The notes under the pieces are model-generated. The model saw nothing but the letters and a program-made list of their open reading frames with translations. It ran no database searches and was not told the DNA's origin. Source: Methanobacterium sp. (GTDB lineage Archaea > Methanobacteriota > Methanobacteria > Methanobacteriales > Methanobacteriaceae). From it: 27,608 nt of DNA. Both the position numbers and the translations under genes were made by a program. Positions 8,402-16,683 of the stretch are shown here, piece after piece. Position 1 is the first letter of the stretch; the number at the start of each line of letters is the position of its first letter. The stretch lies in NCBI GenBank assembly GCA_003158115.1, contig PMGM01000047.1, positions 40,788 to 68,395 of the forward strand, read 5' to 3'.

Positions 8402-8679
8402 AATAATTTCCTCAAAGAAATTGGTTTAGAACTAATCAACAATCTTTATTTTGTTTAAATTTAAATTATTAACATCAATTTATTTATTATTTGTCCTGAT
8501 TTGCTATTTTATATATGTTCGTTTATGGATTAAATGGATATTCTTTGCAAGCTAATTAAGTTTAATTGACTTTTAATAATTTCAAAAAAAGGATTTAGGA
8601 TTCAAAAATTTTTATTATAAATGGATTGGTTAATATTTATAATTAAAAGTGTTATAAAAAAAGAAAATCTATTCAGTGT
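8402..8679. promoter_or_regulatory. Spacer splitting the pseudomurein cluster; probable promoter for the two-ligase unit
   Basis: The 278-base A/T-rich spacer has no open frame of note. Near its left end the minus strand reads TTTAAATTTAAAC (about 8454-8467), a TATA-like element 50-65 bases before the ATG at 8401. Near its right end, beyond the stop at 8680, the minus strand holds T-runs (about 8654-8660 and 8582-8590) that could terminate the upstream unit. Confidence 0.4.
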
Positions 8680-10191
8680 TTAGTTTTTATCTAAAATTTT
8701 TTTAATTTTCATTATAAGTTTATTTGCAGGATCCATCCCCTGAGCACCTATAAGTAGAATAGTATCGGTTTTTTTCGCAGTCTTTAAAGCATATTTTAGT
8801 GTTGGATATAAATTTTCATTATATACATATTTCAAACGGTTTTCTTTCAAAGTTTTAAGTACAATGTCCATTTCAGTCTGTTTTACAGTGTTGGCATTAT
8901 CAACTACTTCTGCACTGCTTGTCACCATAATATGGTGATTTAAACCTTCAAGTCCATTGACAAGCGCTTCTGTATTTAAACCGTTTATTGCAGTTCCTCT
9001 CGAGCCTCTGATTGAAAATACAATAAAGAGGGTTCCTTCACACATCTTTGCAGCACTTTTAATAGTTGCAACTATCCCGTCCGGATTATGTGCAAAGTCA
9101 TCAATTATGAGTGGATCTCTACCTAATATGGTGAATCTTCTTTCAAGCTGTTTATAAGATGATATGCCTTCTTTAATCACGTTTTTATCTATATTTAAAA
9201 CTAAACAAGCATCTATTGCAGCCATGGTGTTCTGGAGGAAGTGTTTACTCGTAAATGGTAGTTCTTCTTTTTTCATGAACAGTTTGTTACAATGATAAAT
9301 ACCATCCGGTTTGAGTGTTATATTCTGATATAAAGGGCTATTGTCAATAGTTCCATGGGATAAAAGGTTAATATTATCTTGTTTTTGAATAAGCTCTCCC
9401 ATTTTGAGTAATAGAGGATCATCAGAATTTAAAATAGCGTACCTTTTTTTTATATTATTTTTTTCTAATTTATTATCCTGCTTTGATCTGTGGGATATCG
9501 CATTTAAAGATCCATATATCTCAGTAAATGTTTCATCAATGGAATTAACAAGACCTATATGATCCAAACCAACATTTGTGATTACTAATACATCTGGATC
9601 AATTGCTGAAGTCATCATGCAGGCATGATCTTTCATGAGTTTATCTAACCAACCTTGTACTTCTGAAACTTCAATAACCATGGCTTGAATTGGTTCATCT
9701 TTAATATTTTCGAATTCGGCAATTTGCACAGCTACAACGGGGTCAATTAGGGTATTAAATTCAGATTTAGCATCGGTATTAGTATAAGTGCAGTAACCTG
9801 CTAAACTTAATATCTTGTAAATCATATGGGCTGTTGTTGATTTACCATTAGTACCAGTTACAACTATACGTAATGAGAGTTGAGCAAAAGTGTTAACAGC
9901 CCACTTAAGAGCAAAAGCATTTGCAAATTCGATTTTAGGCGTGATTATGAGGGGTAATTGAACTTCTTTTGATATTTTAATAGCGTCCTTTGTAGGATTT
10001 TGTGTAATGATACAAGAAACTCCTTTTTCTGATGCTATTGTAATACCCTTTTCATCAATCCAATGCCTTATTACGACATCCCCGGGCGTTGCACGGTTTA
10101 AAAAAGTAAAAACACCTTTAACAGGTTTTATATCTCCTATTAAATTTCCTTTAACCTTTTTGGCCAAATAAGATGTTGTAATCTCATTCAT
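8680..10191 (-). CDS. Pseudomurein peptide ligase, MurE/MurF-like
   Basis: The 503-residue protein has a MurE/F-type N-domain (residues about 1-100, with VKGVFTFLNRATPGDVV in the substrate-binding position), central P-loop GTNGKSTT (113-120), EVSEVQGW, N-x3-DH (NVGLDHIG), and C-terminal DDFAHNPDG and FSIRGSRG. The central and C-terminal catalytic elements are all present. A segment around 225-250 is rich in Lys and Asn and looks like a surface loop. It sits 21 bases after the MraY-like gene with SD AAGGA 8 bases before ATG, so the two are probably one transcript. By family knowledge it joins an amino acid to the growing pseudomurein peptide; the residue added is unknown. Confidence 0.88.
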   Translation of the reverse strand: MNEITTSYLAKKVKGNLIGDIKPVKGVFTFLNRATPGDVVIRHWIDEKGITIASEKGVSCIITQNPTKDAIKISKEVQLPLIITPKIEFANAFALKWAVNTFAQLSLRIVVTGTNGKSTTAHMIYKILSLAGYCTYTNTDAKSEFNTLIDPVVAVQIAEFENIKDEPIQAMVIEVSEVQGWLDKLMKDHACMMTSAIDPDVLVITNVGLDHIGLVNSIDETFTEIYGSLNAISHRSKQDNKLEKNNIKKRYAILNSDDPLLLKMGELIQKQDNINLLSHGTIDNSPLYQNITLKPDGIYHCNKLFMKKEELPFTSKHFLQNTMAAIDACLVLNIDKNVIKEGISSYKQLERRFTILGRDPLIIDDFAHNPDGIVATIKSAAKMCEGTLFIVFSIRGSRGTAINGLNTEALVNGLEGLNHHIMVTSSAEVVDNANTVKQTEMDIVLKTLKENRLKYVYNENLYPTLKYALKTAKKTDTILLIGAQGMDPANKLIMKIKKILDKN

Positions 10192-10212
10192 ATTAAAATT
10201 CCTTTGATAATA

Positions 10213-11286
10213 TTAGAACACTCTGTAAGCATACAATGTAGCTGCACACACTAACACAGTGGCTCCCCAATAAATTACAATAATTTTCTTCTCAGATAAT
10301 CCCTTGTAATTGAGAGTATGATGTAGAGGTTCTACTGGCAATTTAATGATATGTGCCCTGTGAAGTAGACTCACAATTACCGAAATTATTGGTATGGCAA
10401 GTGCTAAAACTGCAAATAATATTATATCTCCTAAAAATGCAGCAGTAATATATCCGGCTCCGAGTGCAAAAGATCCAGTATCTCCCATAAATATGCTTGC
10501 AGGGTACTTATTATATACGAGAAATCCAAAACACGCACCGGCTATTACAATAAATGGTAATGATCCATTGGGATTTCCATTTGAAATCATAAATATTGTT
10601 GATGCAATAGAGGCTATGGCAATTATTCCTGCTGCCAGACCATCCATTCCATCGATAAGATTAACTGAATTTATAGATCCTACAATACCAAATATTACAA
10701 CCGGTATTATCAATAATCCGATATTAAATCCGAGTATTGAAGCACCAACAGCCCCTGAAGCAATAAGGAACAAAGAAACAAGTATCTGTGCAAAAATCTT
10801 CTCGTTTTCTTTTATTTCACTTTTTATTGGTGCTTCACCTGTGATTTCAACTAAATTATTTTTTAAGAGATATTCTAAGTCTTTTTTTGCTTTAGGTGTT
10901 GTTACTCTAGCATTTTCACCTGTTTTAAGAGTTAATCTACCAATTTCAACTTCTTTTGGACTTATATTCCTTATAACTTTTTGAATTTCTTTGGTTTTGA
11001 GACCTATAAGATCGTCCATCAATCCAACGATCCCGGCAGTCATCATGATAATTACTGTTAAAACAAGGTTTTTATCTGAGTAAAAAACACATGCAAGTAA
11101 AAGAACTCCCATTAGCATTGCAAGTCCACCCATAGTGGGAGTTCCTGCTTTATGACTGTGTTCCGTGACTATTGGATTGTCTTTAACATCTGCATATTTC
11201 AACATCTTCTTGACAAAAAGTGTGAAAAGCGCTGTGGCTATGAATGTGAGTAAGAATATGAAAAATTCTACCTGAATATTGCTCAA
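10213..11286 (-). CDS. MraY-like phosphoglycosyltransferase of pseudomurein synthesis
   Basis: The 357-residue polytopic protein (about ten helices) carries MraY/WecA signatures: GTPTMGG (48-54), GLMDDLIG (88-95, the paired aspartates), NLIDGMDGLAAG (209-220), FMGDTGS (266-272), and PLHHTL (320-325). The family transfers a phospho-sugar from a UDP donor to a polyprenyl phosphate at the inner face of the membrane; here it is expected to make the lipid-linked pseudomurein precursor. Between the DD motif and the next helix there is a 60-70 residue soluble insertion (about 97-163) that bacterial MraY lacks. The start is TTG at 11286 with GGTGAT just upstream; no better ATG exists before the first helix. 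Confidence 0.9.
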   Translation of the reverse strand: MSNIQVEFFIFLLTFIATALFTLFVKKMLKYADVKDNPIVTEHSHKAGTPTMGGLAMLMGVLLLACVFYSDKNLVLTVIIMMTAGIVGLMDDLIGLKTKEIQKVIRNISPKEVEIGRLTLKTGENARVTTPKAKKDLEYLLKNNLVEITGEAPIKSEIKENEKIFAQILVSLFLIASGAVGASILGFNIGLLIIPVVIFGIVGSINSVNLIDGMDGLAAGIIAIASIASTIFMISNGNPNGSLPFIVIAGACFGFLVYNKYPASIFMGDTGSFALGAGYITAAFLGDIILFAVLALAIPIISVIVSLLHRAHIIKLPVEPLHHTLNYKGLSEKKIIVIYWGATVLVCAATLYAYRVF

Positions 11287-11433
11287 AATATCACCTTTAA
11301 TTGTTTTATAGGAATGAAATCATTTTGAAAATACAAATGCAATTAAATTATTTATGTACACTCCTTCATAAGTATACTTTTATTAAACCAGTTCTCTTTA
11401 ATTTATTCTAATCTATAATTTGAACACTATAAC

Positions 11434-12570
11434 CTATTTTAAAATTCTTAGATCTTCAGCGATTTTAACAGCTTTTGCCATTGTTTCGCCACGTATGGTT
11501 ATACGCTCATAATTATTAGGTCCGTGGATAATCCAAGAATTTTCATTGGAAAATTCCCTGAATTTGTAATTGTTTTTATTTGAAATGTAACTACCAACTG
11601 GTATCTCAAGAGCGGAATAATTTTTAATCCTATTTTTAAGTTTTAAGTCATTCCAATTTCCAGATGCCATATCAATTAATTCATGCATTATATTAACGCC
11701 TGTAGCAGCATTTGTAAGATACCTTGTGCCACTGGGTCTGGCATTGATTTCTATAACATTATTTTCTTGTGTTTCGGTGTTAAATATTAAATCAATGTCT
11801 GCTGTACCTTCTAATCCTAATTTCTCCGCAATATCTACCGCAATGTCTTGAATTTTGCGATTATTCTCTTCATTATTAATGTTATTTATATTTAAAGGAG
11901 CTTTCTTAATCTTTTTAAGTGGATGGATACAGTCTAATGTAGTTTCTCCTTTATAAACGGGAACTAATGGAACAGTTTTTCCATTCCATCTCAAAACTTC
12001 TATGGAAATTTCAGGTCCTTCAATGAATTTTTCTGCAACACCGTTTTCAAACTCCTGGAAATATTTTTCGCTATGATCAATGGAAGAGATTATCTTTATT
12101 CCAGATCCTCCCTGTCCTTCGATCTGTTTCAAGACCATTGGTTCATTGTATTCTATTTTTTGTTTAATCTTCTCATGATCATTTTCTGTTATTTTAAAAT
12201 ATTCTGGTGTTTTAATATTATTTTTAACAAAAAATTCTTTGGTTTTAAATTTATCAACACATGTTCTGGCAGCAGAAACTGGAGATGCTACAACAGGAAT
12301 TCCATACTCCTCTTCTAACTTCTTTTTCATAGTAGCTACTTCAATAAGAGGTCCATCAATCCCTATTAATGGTACTACACCCTCTACTTCCTCTTGAATG
12401 GCAATTTTCATCGGCTCTTCCATTCCTCTTGAAACAATATACTTCGAATCAGCTAGTTTCAAGTTGGGAGATTGGGCATTTGATTCGGATATTATGCTCT
12501 TTATACAATTTTTTTTAGTGTAGAGTGCTACATCATCAAATAGACGGGCCCCTATAAACAGTATTTTCAT
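11434..12570 (-). CDS. CarB-like ATP-grasp ligase of the pseudomurein cluster
   Basis: The 378-residue protein has an ATP-grasp fold: a pre-ATP-grasp domain (about 1-105), the glycine-rich EGQGGSGIK loop (about 155-163), AEKFIEGPEISIEV, and the metal-binding end VIEINARPSGTRYLTN (about 278-293). It looks like half of carbamoyl-phosphate synthase large subunit but lacks the rest of that enzyme, so carbamoyl phosphate synthesis is unlikely. Genes of this type are found beside the MraY-like and Mur-like genes in pseudomurein-making methanogens. An amide-forming step using an acyl-phosphate is the natural guess, substrate unknown. It is the first gene of the leftward cluster; 147 bases separate it from the MraY-like gene, enough for a second promoter. 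The SD is weak (GTGAT). Confidence 0.85.
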   Translation of the reverse strand: MKILFIGARLFDDVALYTKKNCIKSIISESNAQSPNLKLADSKYIVSRGMEEPMKIAIQEEVEGVVPLIGIDGPLIEVATMKKKLEEEYGIPVVASPVSAARTCVDKFKTKEFFVKNNIKTPEYFKITENDHEKIKQKIEYNEPMVLKQIEGQGGSGIKIISSIDHSEKYFQEFENGVAEKFIEGPEISIEVLRWNGKTVPLVPVYKGETTLDCIHPLKKIKKAPLNINNINNEENNRKIQDIAVDIAEKLGLEGTADIDLIFNTETQENNVIEINARPSGTRYLTNAATGVNIMHELIDMASGNWNDLKLKNRIKNYSALEIPVGSYISNKNNYKFREFSNENSWIIHGPNNYERITIRGETMAKAVKIAEDLRILK

Positions 12571-12732
12571 TTTATCACAATAATTTTTAATAAATTTTTA
12601 GAAATGGATAATTTAACGGATACGAATTTTTTTATTGAAATAATTCTATTCTTCTGTTGTAATGTAATGTTAATTTTAAACGATATTAGTTAGAGAAGTA
12701 GGATTTTCTAATATATAACAATATCAATATGA

Positions 12733-13224
12733 TTATGAATGTTGTACATTGATGGAATCGTTTATAAATCTAGTTAATTCTTCCACTCCAGATTTGACTT
12801 CTTCTGAAACTGGATTGGACATCTCCATACTTTTGGGTTGAATCCCAATTAGTAACATTTTGGCATCTGTAAATGATTCCAAATACTTGATCATGAATGA
12901 TAAGGGCATAGCATGAGTTGAAATATTGTACTCTGCTATTTGATCATATTTAACCAGTTTTATTGAACCGGGATTCATATCCATTTCTACAGCATCTACA
13001 AAGATTATATGGGATGGCATTTCTTTTCTTATAAGTCCCGTATAGTTTTCTGGGACAGTTTCTGCGTTTATAATAAGAAGTTCAGATTGATGTTTGAATA
13101 ATTTTTCCAGATTTCTGGCGATTAATGGCCCTACCCCATCGTCTCCACGCATTTCATTGCCTATGCATAAAAATATGATCTTATTATAATTCTCTGTGAA
13201 TATTTTTAATTCTTGCTCTAACAC
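12733..13224 (-). CDS. hycI: Hydrogenase maturation protease (HycI/HyaD family)
   Basis: The 163-residue protein has the family signature CIGNEMRGDDGVGP (20-33) and the three nickel-sensing ligands Glu24, Asp77 (IIFVDAVE) and His104 (STHAMPL). These endopeptidases remove the C-terminal extension of a NiFe-hydrogenase large subunit once nickel is in place. In methanogens the target could be the F420-reducing hydrogenase or a membrane Ech/Eha-type enzyme; the sequence does not decide. The start is GTG at 13224, with GGAGG 8 bases upstream, inside the end of the methyltransferase gene: the two overlap by 41 bases, so they are co-transcribed. NikR follows upstream on the same strand, and hypAB lie 11 kb away. 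Confidence 0.88.
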   Translation of the reverse strand: MLEQELKIFTENYNKIIFLCIGNEMRGDDGVGPLIARNLEKLFKHQSELLIINAETVPENYTGLIRKEMPSHIIFVDAVEMDMNPGSIKLVKYDQIAEYNISTHAMPLSFMIKYLESFTDAKMLLIGIQPKSMEMSNPVSEEVKSGVEELTRFINDSINVQHS

Positions 13225-13954
13225 TCTCTAATCCTCCGCCCATCTTATAATGTAGATTTAAATTGATTATGTCATTGGGATAAACTTTTTTTCTCTCGAC
13301 AGGAATTATTAAAGGAGGATTTAGCATTGGTGTAGGTCCACAGATAATATCTTCGGTTATTAAAGTAAATGTGGTGATTTTTACCCCTGAAACTATTCCA
13401 AGTGTTTTTATTTTAATATCTATAGATTCATTAAATGTTTCTTCTATGTGCTTCTTGAAATTTATTCTACTGTAGAATTTAGGGTCTCCCAAAACCCTGT
13501 TTTTAGGATGTCCGTCCTCCTCATAATATATATTTTCAGTATCAACTTGGACGGGTTCTATACAATTTAAAATTCCACAAGGGATTATTATTCCACTATC
13601 TTTCAAATATTTCCTAACAGAATTTAATACTGGAACTTGTTCCTCATCAATGAGTGCGGTGTCCAGCATTTCACAGATGATTACATCTGCTTTTTTTGAA
13701 AACGAAAATTTAGTTGCATCGGCTATGATAATTTCAACATTATCAAGATCTTTAAGATTTGATCTTGCATGTTCTGCAATAGATTTATTAATTTCAACTG
13801 CATAAACAAAATCTGAATTTAGAGCGGCCCAAGCTGAAAGAATTCCTGAACCGGTACCTAAATCGTAAACAGTTCCTTTAGCTTTTTTTAGTATGGCTTC
13901 ATAAAATCCTGCTAATCTTGCAGTATCTGATGTGAGGTTATGGTGATAGGACGT
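13184..13954 (-). CDS. PRMT-like class I SAM-dependent methyltransferase, apparent ACG start
   Basis: The frame encodes about 256 residues. It contains YHHNL-x3-DTAR and a following helix, motif I VYDLGTGSGILS, motif II VYAVEIN, and VIICEMLDTALIDEEQ, where the two acidic residues mirror the double-E loop of protein arginine methyltransferases. A beta-rich C-terminal domain follows. There is no ATG, GTG or TTG before motif I: an in-frame TAA stands at 13960-13958, and the only candidate after the SD GAGGTG (13967-13962) is ACG at 13954, at an ideal 7-base spacing. ATG at 13669 would drop the entire SAM-binding domain, so it is not a sensible start. Either ACG initiates or an ATG has changed to ACG. 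The target is unknown. It overlaps hycI by 41 bases. Confidence 0.75.
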   Translation of the reverse strand, partial: TSYHHNLTSDTARLAGFYEAILKKAKGTVYDLGTGSGILSAWAALNSDFVYAVEINKSIAEHARSNLKDLDNVEIIIADATKFSFSKKADVIICEMLDTALIDEEQVPVLNSVRKYLKDSGIIIPCGILNCIEPVQVDTENIYYEEDGHPKNRVLGDPKFYSRINFKKHIEETFNESIDIKIKTLGIVSGVKITTFTLITEDIICGPTPMLNPPLIIPVERKKVYPNDIINLNLHYKMGGGLESVRARIKNIHREL

Positions 13955-14005
13955 AAATTAACACCTCATAAAATTAATCTGTTAAACTAGTATAATTATG
14001 AATAA

Positions 14006-14030
14006 ATTAATAATATATAATATTATTAAT
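14006..14030. repeat. Perfect 11-bp inverted repeat, all A/T, upstream of the methyltransferase
   Basis: ATTAATAATAT at 14006-14016 is repeated exactly in reverse complement at 14020-14030, with ATA between. It lies 50-75 bases upstream of the ACG start at 13954, just before a TATA-like stretch (about 13988-14000 on the minus strand), and about 50 bases after the nikR stop. It could be an operator or a terminator-like hairpin without a clear U-tract. Confidence 0.5.
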
Positions 14031-14080
14031 CGATTCTAATGTAGATCGTAATACCATTTAAATTGGAAATTGTAAAAAAT

Positions 14081-14491
14081 TTATTCGATCTTTTCGCCGC
14101 TAGCAGTACTTGTAAGTTTTACGTGCTCGACGCCTTTCAATCTCATAATCTTCTCGGTTAAGTCGCGTATGTATTTAACGTCTCCCTTAACAACCACAAC
14201 TTCTAAACAGTATTTCTCAGTCATGTGAACATGCATAACAGCGTTGATATAATCTCTATAGTCGTGCTGGATATCTGTAAGATCTTCCATTACACCGGTA
14301 TAGTGATGGTCGTATATTACTGCGAGTATTCCTATTCTCTCGCCTTCCATCTCATTCATCCACTGATAACGAACTATATAATCTTTTAATGCGTCTCTAA
14401 TTCCCTTAGACCGTGATTGGTATCCTCTATCCTTAAGAACTTCGTCAAATTCACTTAATAATTTTTTAGGTAATGACATGCTTATTCTCAT
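14081..14491 (-). CDS. nikR: Nickel-responsive transcriptional regulator NikR
   Basis: The protein is 136 residues from ATG 14491, or 137 from GTG 14494; the SD GGGAGGG lies 9 or 6 bases before them. The N-terminal ribbon-helix-helix domain (MRISMSLPKKLLSEFDEVL ... GYQSRSKGIRDALKDYI) binds DNA and the C-terminal ACT-like domain binds nickel. With the ATG start the four high-affinity ligands are His76, His87, His89 and Cys95, at exactly the positions used in the E. coli protein. NikR normally represses nickel uptake when nickel is plentiful. No nickel transporter is in the window, but the hydrogenase protease gene follows and hypA/hypB are nearby. It is probably autoregulated or regulates distant genes; no convincing GTATGA-type operator was found. 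Confidence 0.95.
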   Translation of the reverse strand: MRISMSLPKKLLSEFDEVLKDRGYQSRSKGIRDALKDYIVRYQWMNEMEGERIGILAVIYDHHYTGVMEDLTDIQHDYRDYINAVMHVHMTEKYCLEVVVVKGDVKYIRDLTEKIMRLKGVEHVKLTSTASGEKIE

Positions 14492-14494
14492 CAC

Positions 14495-14902
14495 AATATT
14501 CCCTCCCAATTTATAATACCATAATACTAAATTTGGCACTATTTAAAGCTTGTCCTAAATTTACAATGTTGGTTTAATTGCAAACATATCCCTAACTATT
14601 TCAAATTTTGTATAGAAATAATTCACATTCATCTTATATAAAATTAATACTTAATACTTTTTGCTCATATTCTCACTTTTATTATTACTATATGAAATAT
14701 CAATAATAATCGAAATGTATGATTTTTTTGATCATTGTTCATTAAATTGAGACAATATGATGTACCATGTTTCATTCCAAAATTTGTACTTGAAATAAAG
14801 CACTAACAAATAATTATTAATCATGTCCCACAATAATCCTATATTAAACATAATTCCTATATAATAATTTAATAAGATTTATGTTATATCCGGAGGGATA
14901 AA
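14495..14902. other. 408-base intergenic region between nikR and the CBS gene
   Basis: The spacer carries the divergent promoters. On the minus strand CTTTAAATAG (about 14540-14549) is a TATA-like box about 50 bases before nikR. On the plus strand TATATAATAATTTAA (about 14860-14874) precedes the CBS gene SD. In between lie short A/T-rich inverted repeats, such as TATTTC (14597-14602) with GAAATA (14615-14620). No RNA gene or open frame was recognised. Confidence 0.4.
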
Positions 14903-15304
14903 ATGGAAGTTAAAGAAGCCATGAATCAGGGTGTCATAACTGTTAACCCGGAAATTAAACCATTAGAAGCATTTGAAAAGATGTACAAAGAAGGAGTCCG
15001 TAGATTATTTGTTTTAGATAGTGAAGGCAACCCTAAAGGGGTTATATCATACTCGGATCTCATTGGGGTCCTTGGGAGTCTAAGACCAACTAATAATAAT
15101 ATTGCTGCTTTGAAGATATCAGATATTATGACTGAGGATGTAATAACAATAGATTCTGATAATGCTATTGAAGATGCTGCAAATCTTATGGTTAGAGCTG
15201 ATGTATCAGGTTTATTGGTTCTTGAAGATAACAAACCCGTAGGTGTAATTACTAAAACAGACATATGTAGGATGGTAGCTGCAGAAATGCTGGTACCTGC
15301 CTAA
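14903..15304 (+). CDS. Two-CBS-domain protein
   Basis: The 133-residue protein consists only of two CBS domains: the first from about 5 to 60 (MNQGVITVNPEIKPLEAFEKM ... VLDSEGNPKGVISYSDL), the second from about 75 to 130 (IMTEDVITIDSDNAIEDAANLM ... VLEDNKPVGVITKTDI). Such pairs form a Bateman module that binds adenosine nucleotides, SAM or metal-linked ligands and regulates a partner. Nothing here names the partner. The start has a strong SD (GGAGGG, 5 bases). It is divergent from nikR and stands alone, with 270 bases of A/T-rich sequence after it. Confidence 0.9.
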   Translation: MEVKEAMNQGVITVNPEIKPLEAFEKMYKEGVRRLFVLDSEGNPKGVISYSDLIGVLGSLRPTNNNIAALKISDIMTEDVITIDSDNAIEDAANLMVRADVSGLLVLEDNKPVGVITKTDICRMVAAEMLVPA

Positions 15305-15577
15305 TTATTAAAATATTTTTTTGATTATAATAACAAAGAAAAATTTATTATTTATTAACTTTTATTTTTTATTCGGTTTTTATTTCATAGATTAAACTAT
15401 TTATATTAATAATTGGTAGTTACTATTATCAAAAAGAAGTCTTTTAAATTATTGTTTAAAGTTAATTTCTTTTTATTTTGGGAATAGAATTGAACTAAAA
15501 CAATATTATATAAATTTACGAATAAAAACAGCTATAAAGCTTCAAATATATTTTATTAGGCATTATATGTAAAATAA

Positions 15578-15727
<150 letters not shown>

Positions 15728-15767
15728 ATACTTTGTTTTTGACAACATACCATGGTTTTGGTTTTAT

Positions 15768-15780
15768 GGTATATAAGTTT
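15768..15780 (-). promoter_or_regulatory. TATA box for the tandem tRNA-Gly transcript
   Basis: On the minus strand AAACTTATATACC lies about 40-53 bases before the tRNA-Gly(GCC) 5' end. That allows a transcript start near 15745 and a leader of about 20 bases, normal for archaeal stable RNA promoters. Confidence 0.65.
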
Positions 15781-16019
15781 TTAGGTTACAGTTACTTTTG
15801 AAGATTGCAGATTTTCTGATATTTTCATGAGAAATAAACTAATTATTTGATTATAAATTCATATTATTGATAGTATAATTTGGGATATGATTACTAGTAA
15901 TTATATATGGAAGCTAATTCAAACTGTGAAAAGTTCATATAATTCTATAATTAATCCATCTTAGATTTAAATAAAAAATTTAGAAAAATAATTTTTACAA
16001 TATAAAACCGGTGTAAAAT

Positions 16020-16670
16020 ATGTACATAGTGATAATGGGTGGTGGAAGGGTAGGGTTAAGATTGGCTATCTCTTTGGTAAAAGTAGGTCTTGATGTTACC
16101 CTAATTGAAAATGATTCAGACTTATGTAGTAATGCTGCAAGTGAACTTGATGCAATGGTTATCTGTGGAAACGGTACAGATATAAAAACTCTTTTAGAAG
16201 CAAATATAGCAGATGCAGATGTTTTTGTTGCAGCCACAGGAAATGATGAAGCAAATTTACTATCTTGTATACTTGTTAATGATTACAAAATACCGAAGGT
16301 AATTGCAAGAGTCAGCAATCCTGATCATGATGAGGCATTCCGTAAAGTTGGGATAGATATTGTTGTTAGTCCTGAACTTACAGCTGCAGGGTATTTAGAA
16401 AAATTGATAACACGACCTAAAATTGCAGATCTTATAGTTATTGGGAAGGGTAATGCAGAACTCCTTGAGCTTAGTGTAAATAATTCTAAGATATTTGGGA
16501 AAAAAATAGGAGATCTTAGTCCTACAAATGATTACATTATAGCGGCAGTACATAAAAATGGTGAAATAAAAATTCCAAAAGATGGGATGATGCTTAAAAA
16601 AGGGAATAGAATATCTATTCTTGTAAAAACTCCTGCTATTAAGGCAGTTACTAAAAAATTCACACAGTAA
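16020..16670 (+). CDS. trkA: TrkA-type potassium uptake regulatory protein (RCK domains)
   Basis: The 216-residue protein has an RCK_N domain with the nucleotide-binding motif GGGRVG (7-12), the acidic end of the second strand (LIEND), and CGNGTD; the later [14 protein letters not shown] is typical of TrkA. A TrkA_C domain follows (about 137-216). It binds NAD(H) or ATP and gates a TrkH/KtrB-type potassium channel at the membrane. Length is that of the single-unit archaeal TrkA. GGTG lies before the ATG. No trkH gene is in the window; cobQ converges from the other strand with only 13 bases between stops. Confidence 0.92.
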   Translation: MYIVIMGGGRVGLRLAISLVKVGLDVTLIENDSDLCSNAASELDAMVICGNGTDIKTLLEANIADADVFVAATGNDEANLLSCILVNDYKIPKVIARVSNPDHDEAFRKVGIDIVVSPELTAAGYLEKLITRPKIADLIVIGKGNAELLELSVNNSKIFGKKIGDLSPTNDYIIAAVHKNGEIKIPKDGMMLKKGNRISILVKTPAIKAVTKKFTQ

Positions 16671-16683
16671 ACCTTTTTAATAA

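Noticed and set aside
10394..10984. 196-codon plus-strand frame opposite the MraY-like gene
   Set aside because: It is the antisense of a membrane protein gene with clear MraY motifs; the composition (rich in Pro, Ile, Ala) is typical of such shadows.
11370..11379. Ten-base palindrome AAGTATACTT upstream of the MraY-like gene
   Set aside because: It is short, occurs once, and lies in A/T-rich spacer; nothing ties it to a known regulator.
14597..14790. Inverted copies of CAAATTTTG and TATTTC/GAAATA between nikR and the CBS gene, as a possible NikR operator
   Set aside because: The matches are short, A/T only and unlike the known NikR half-site, so chance is the simpler explanation.
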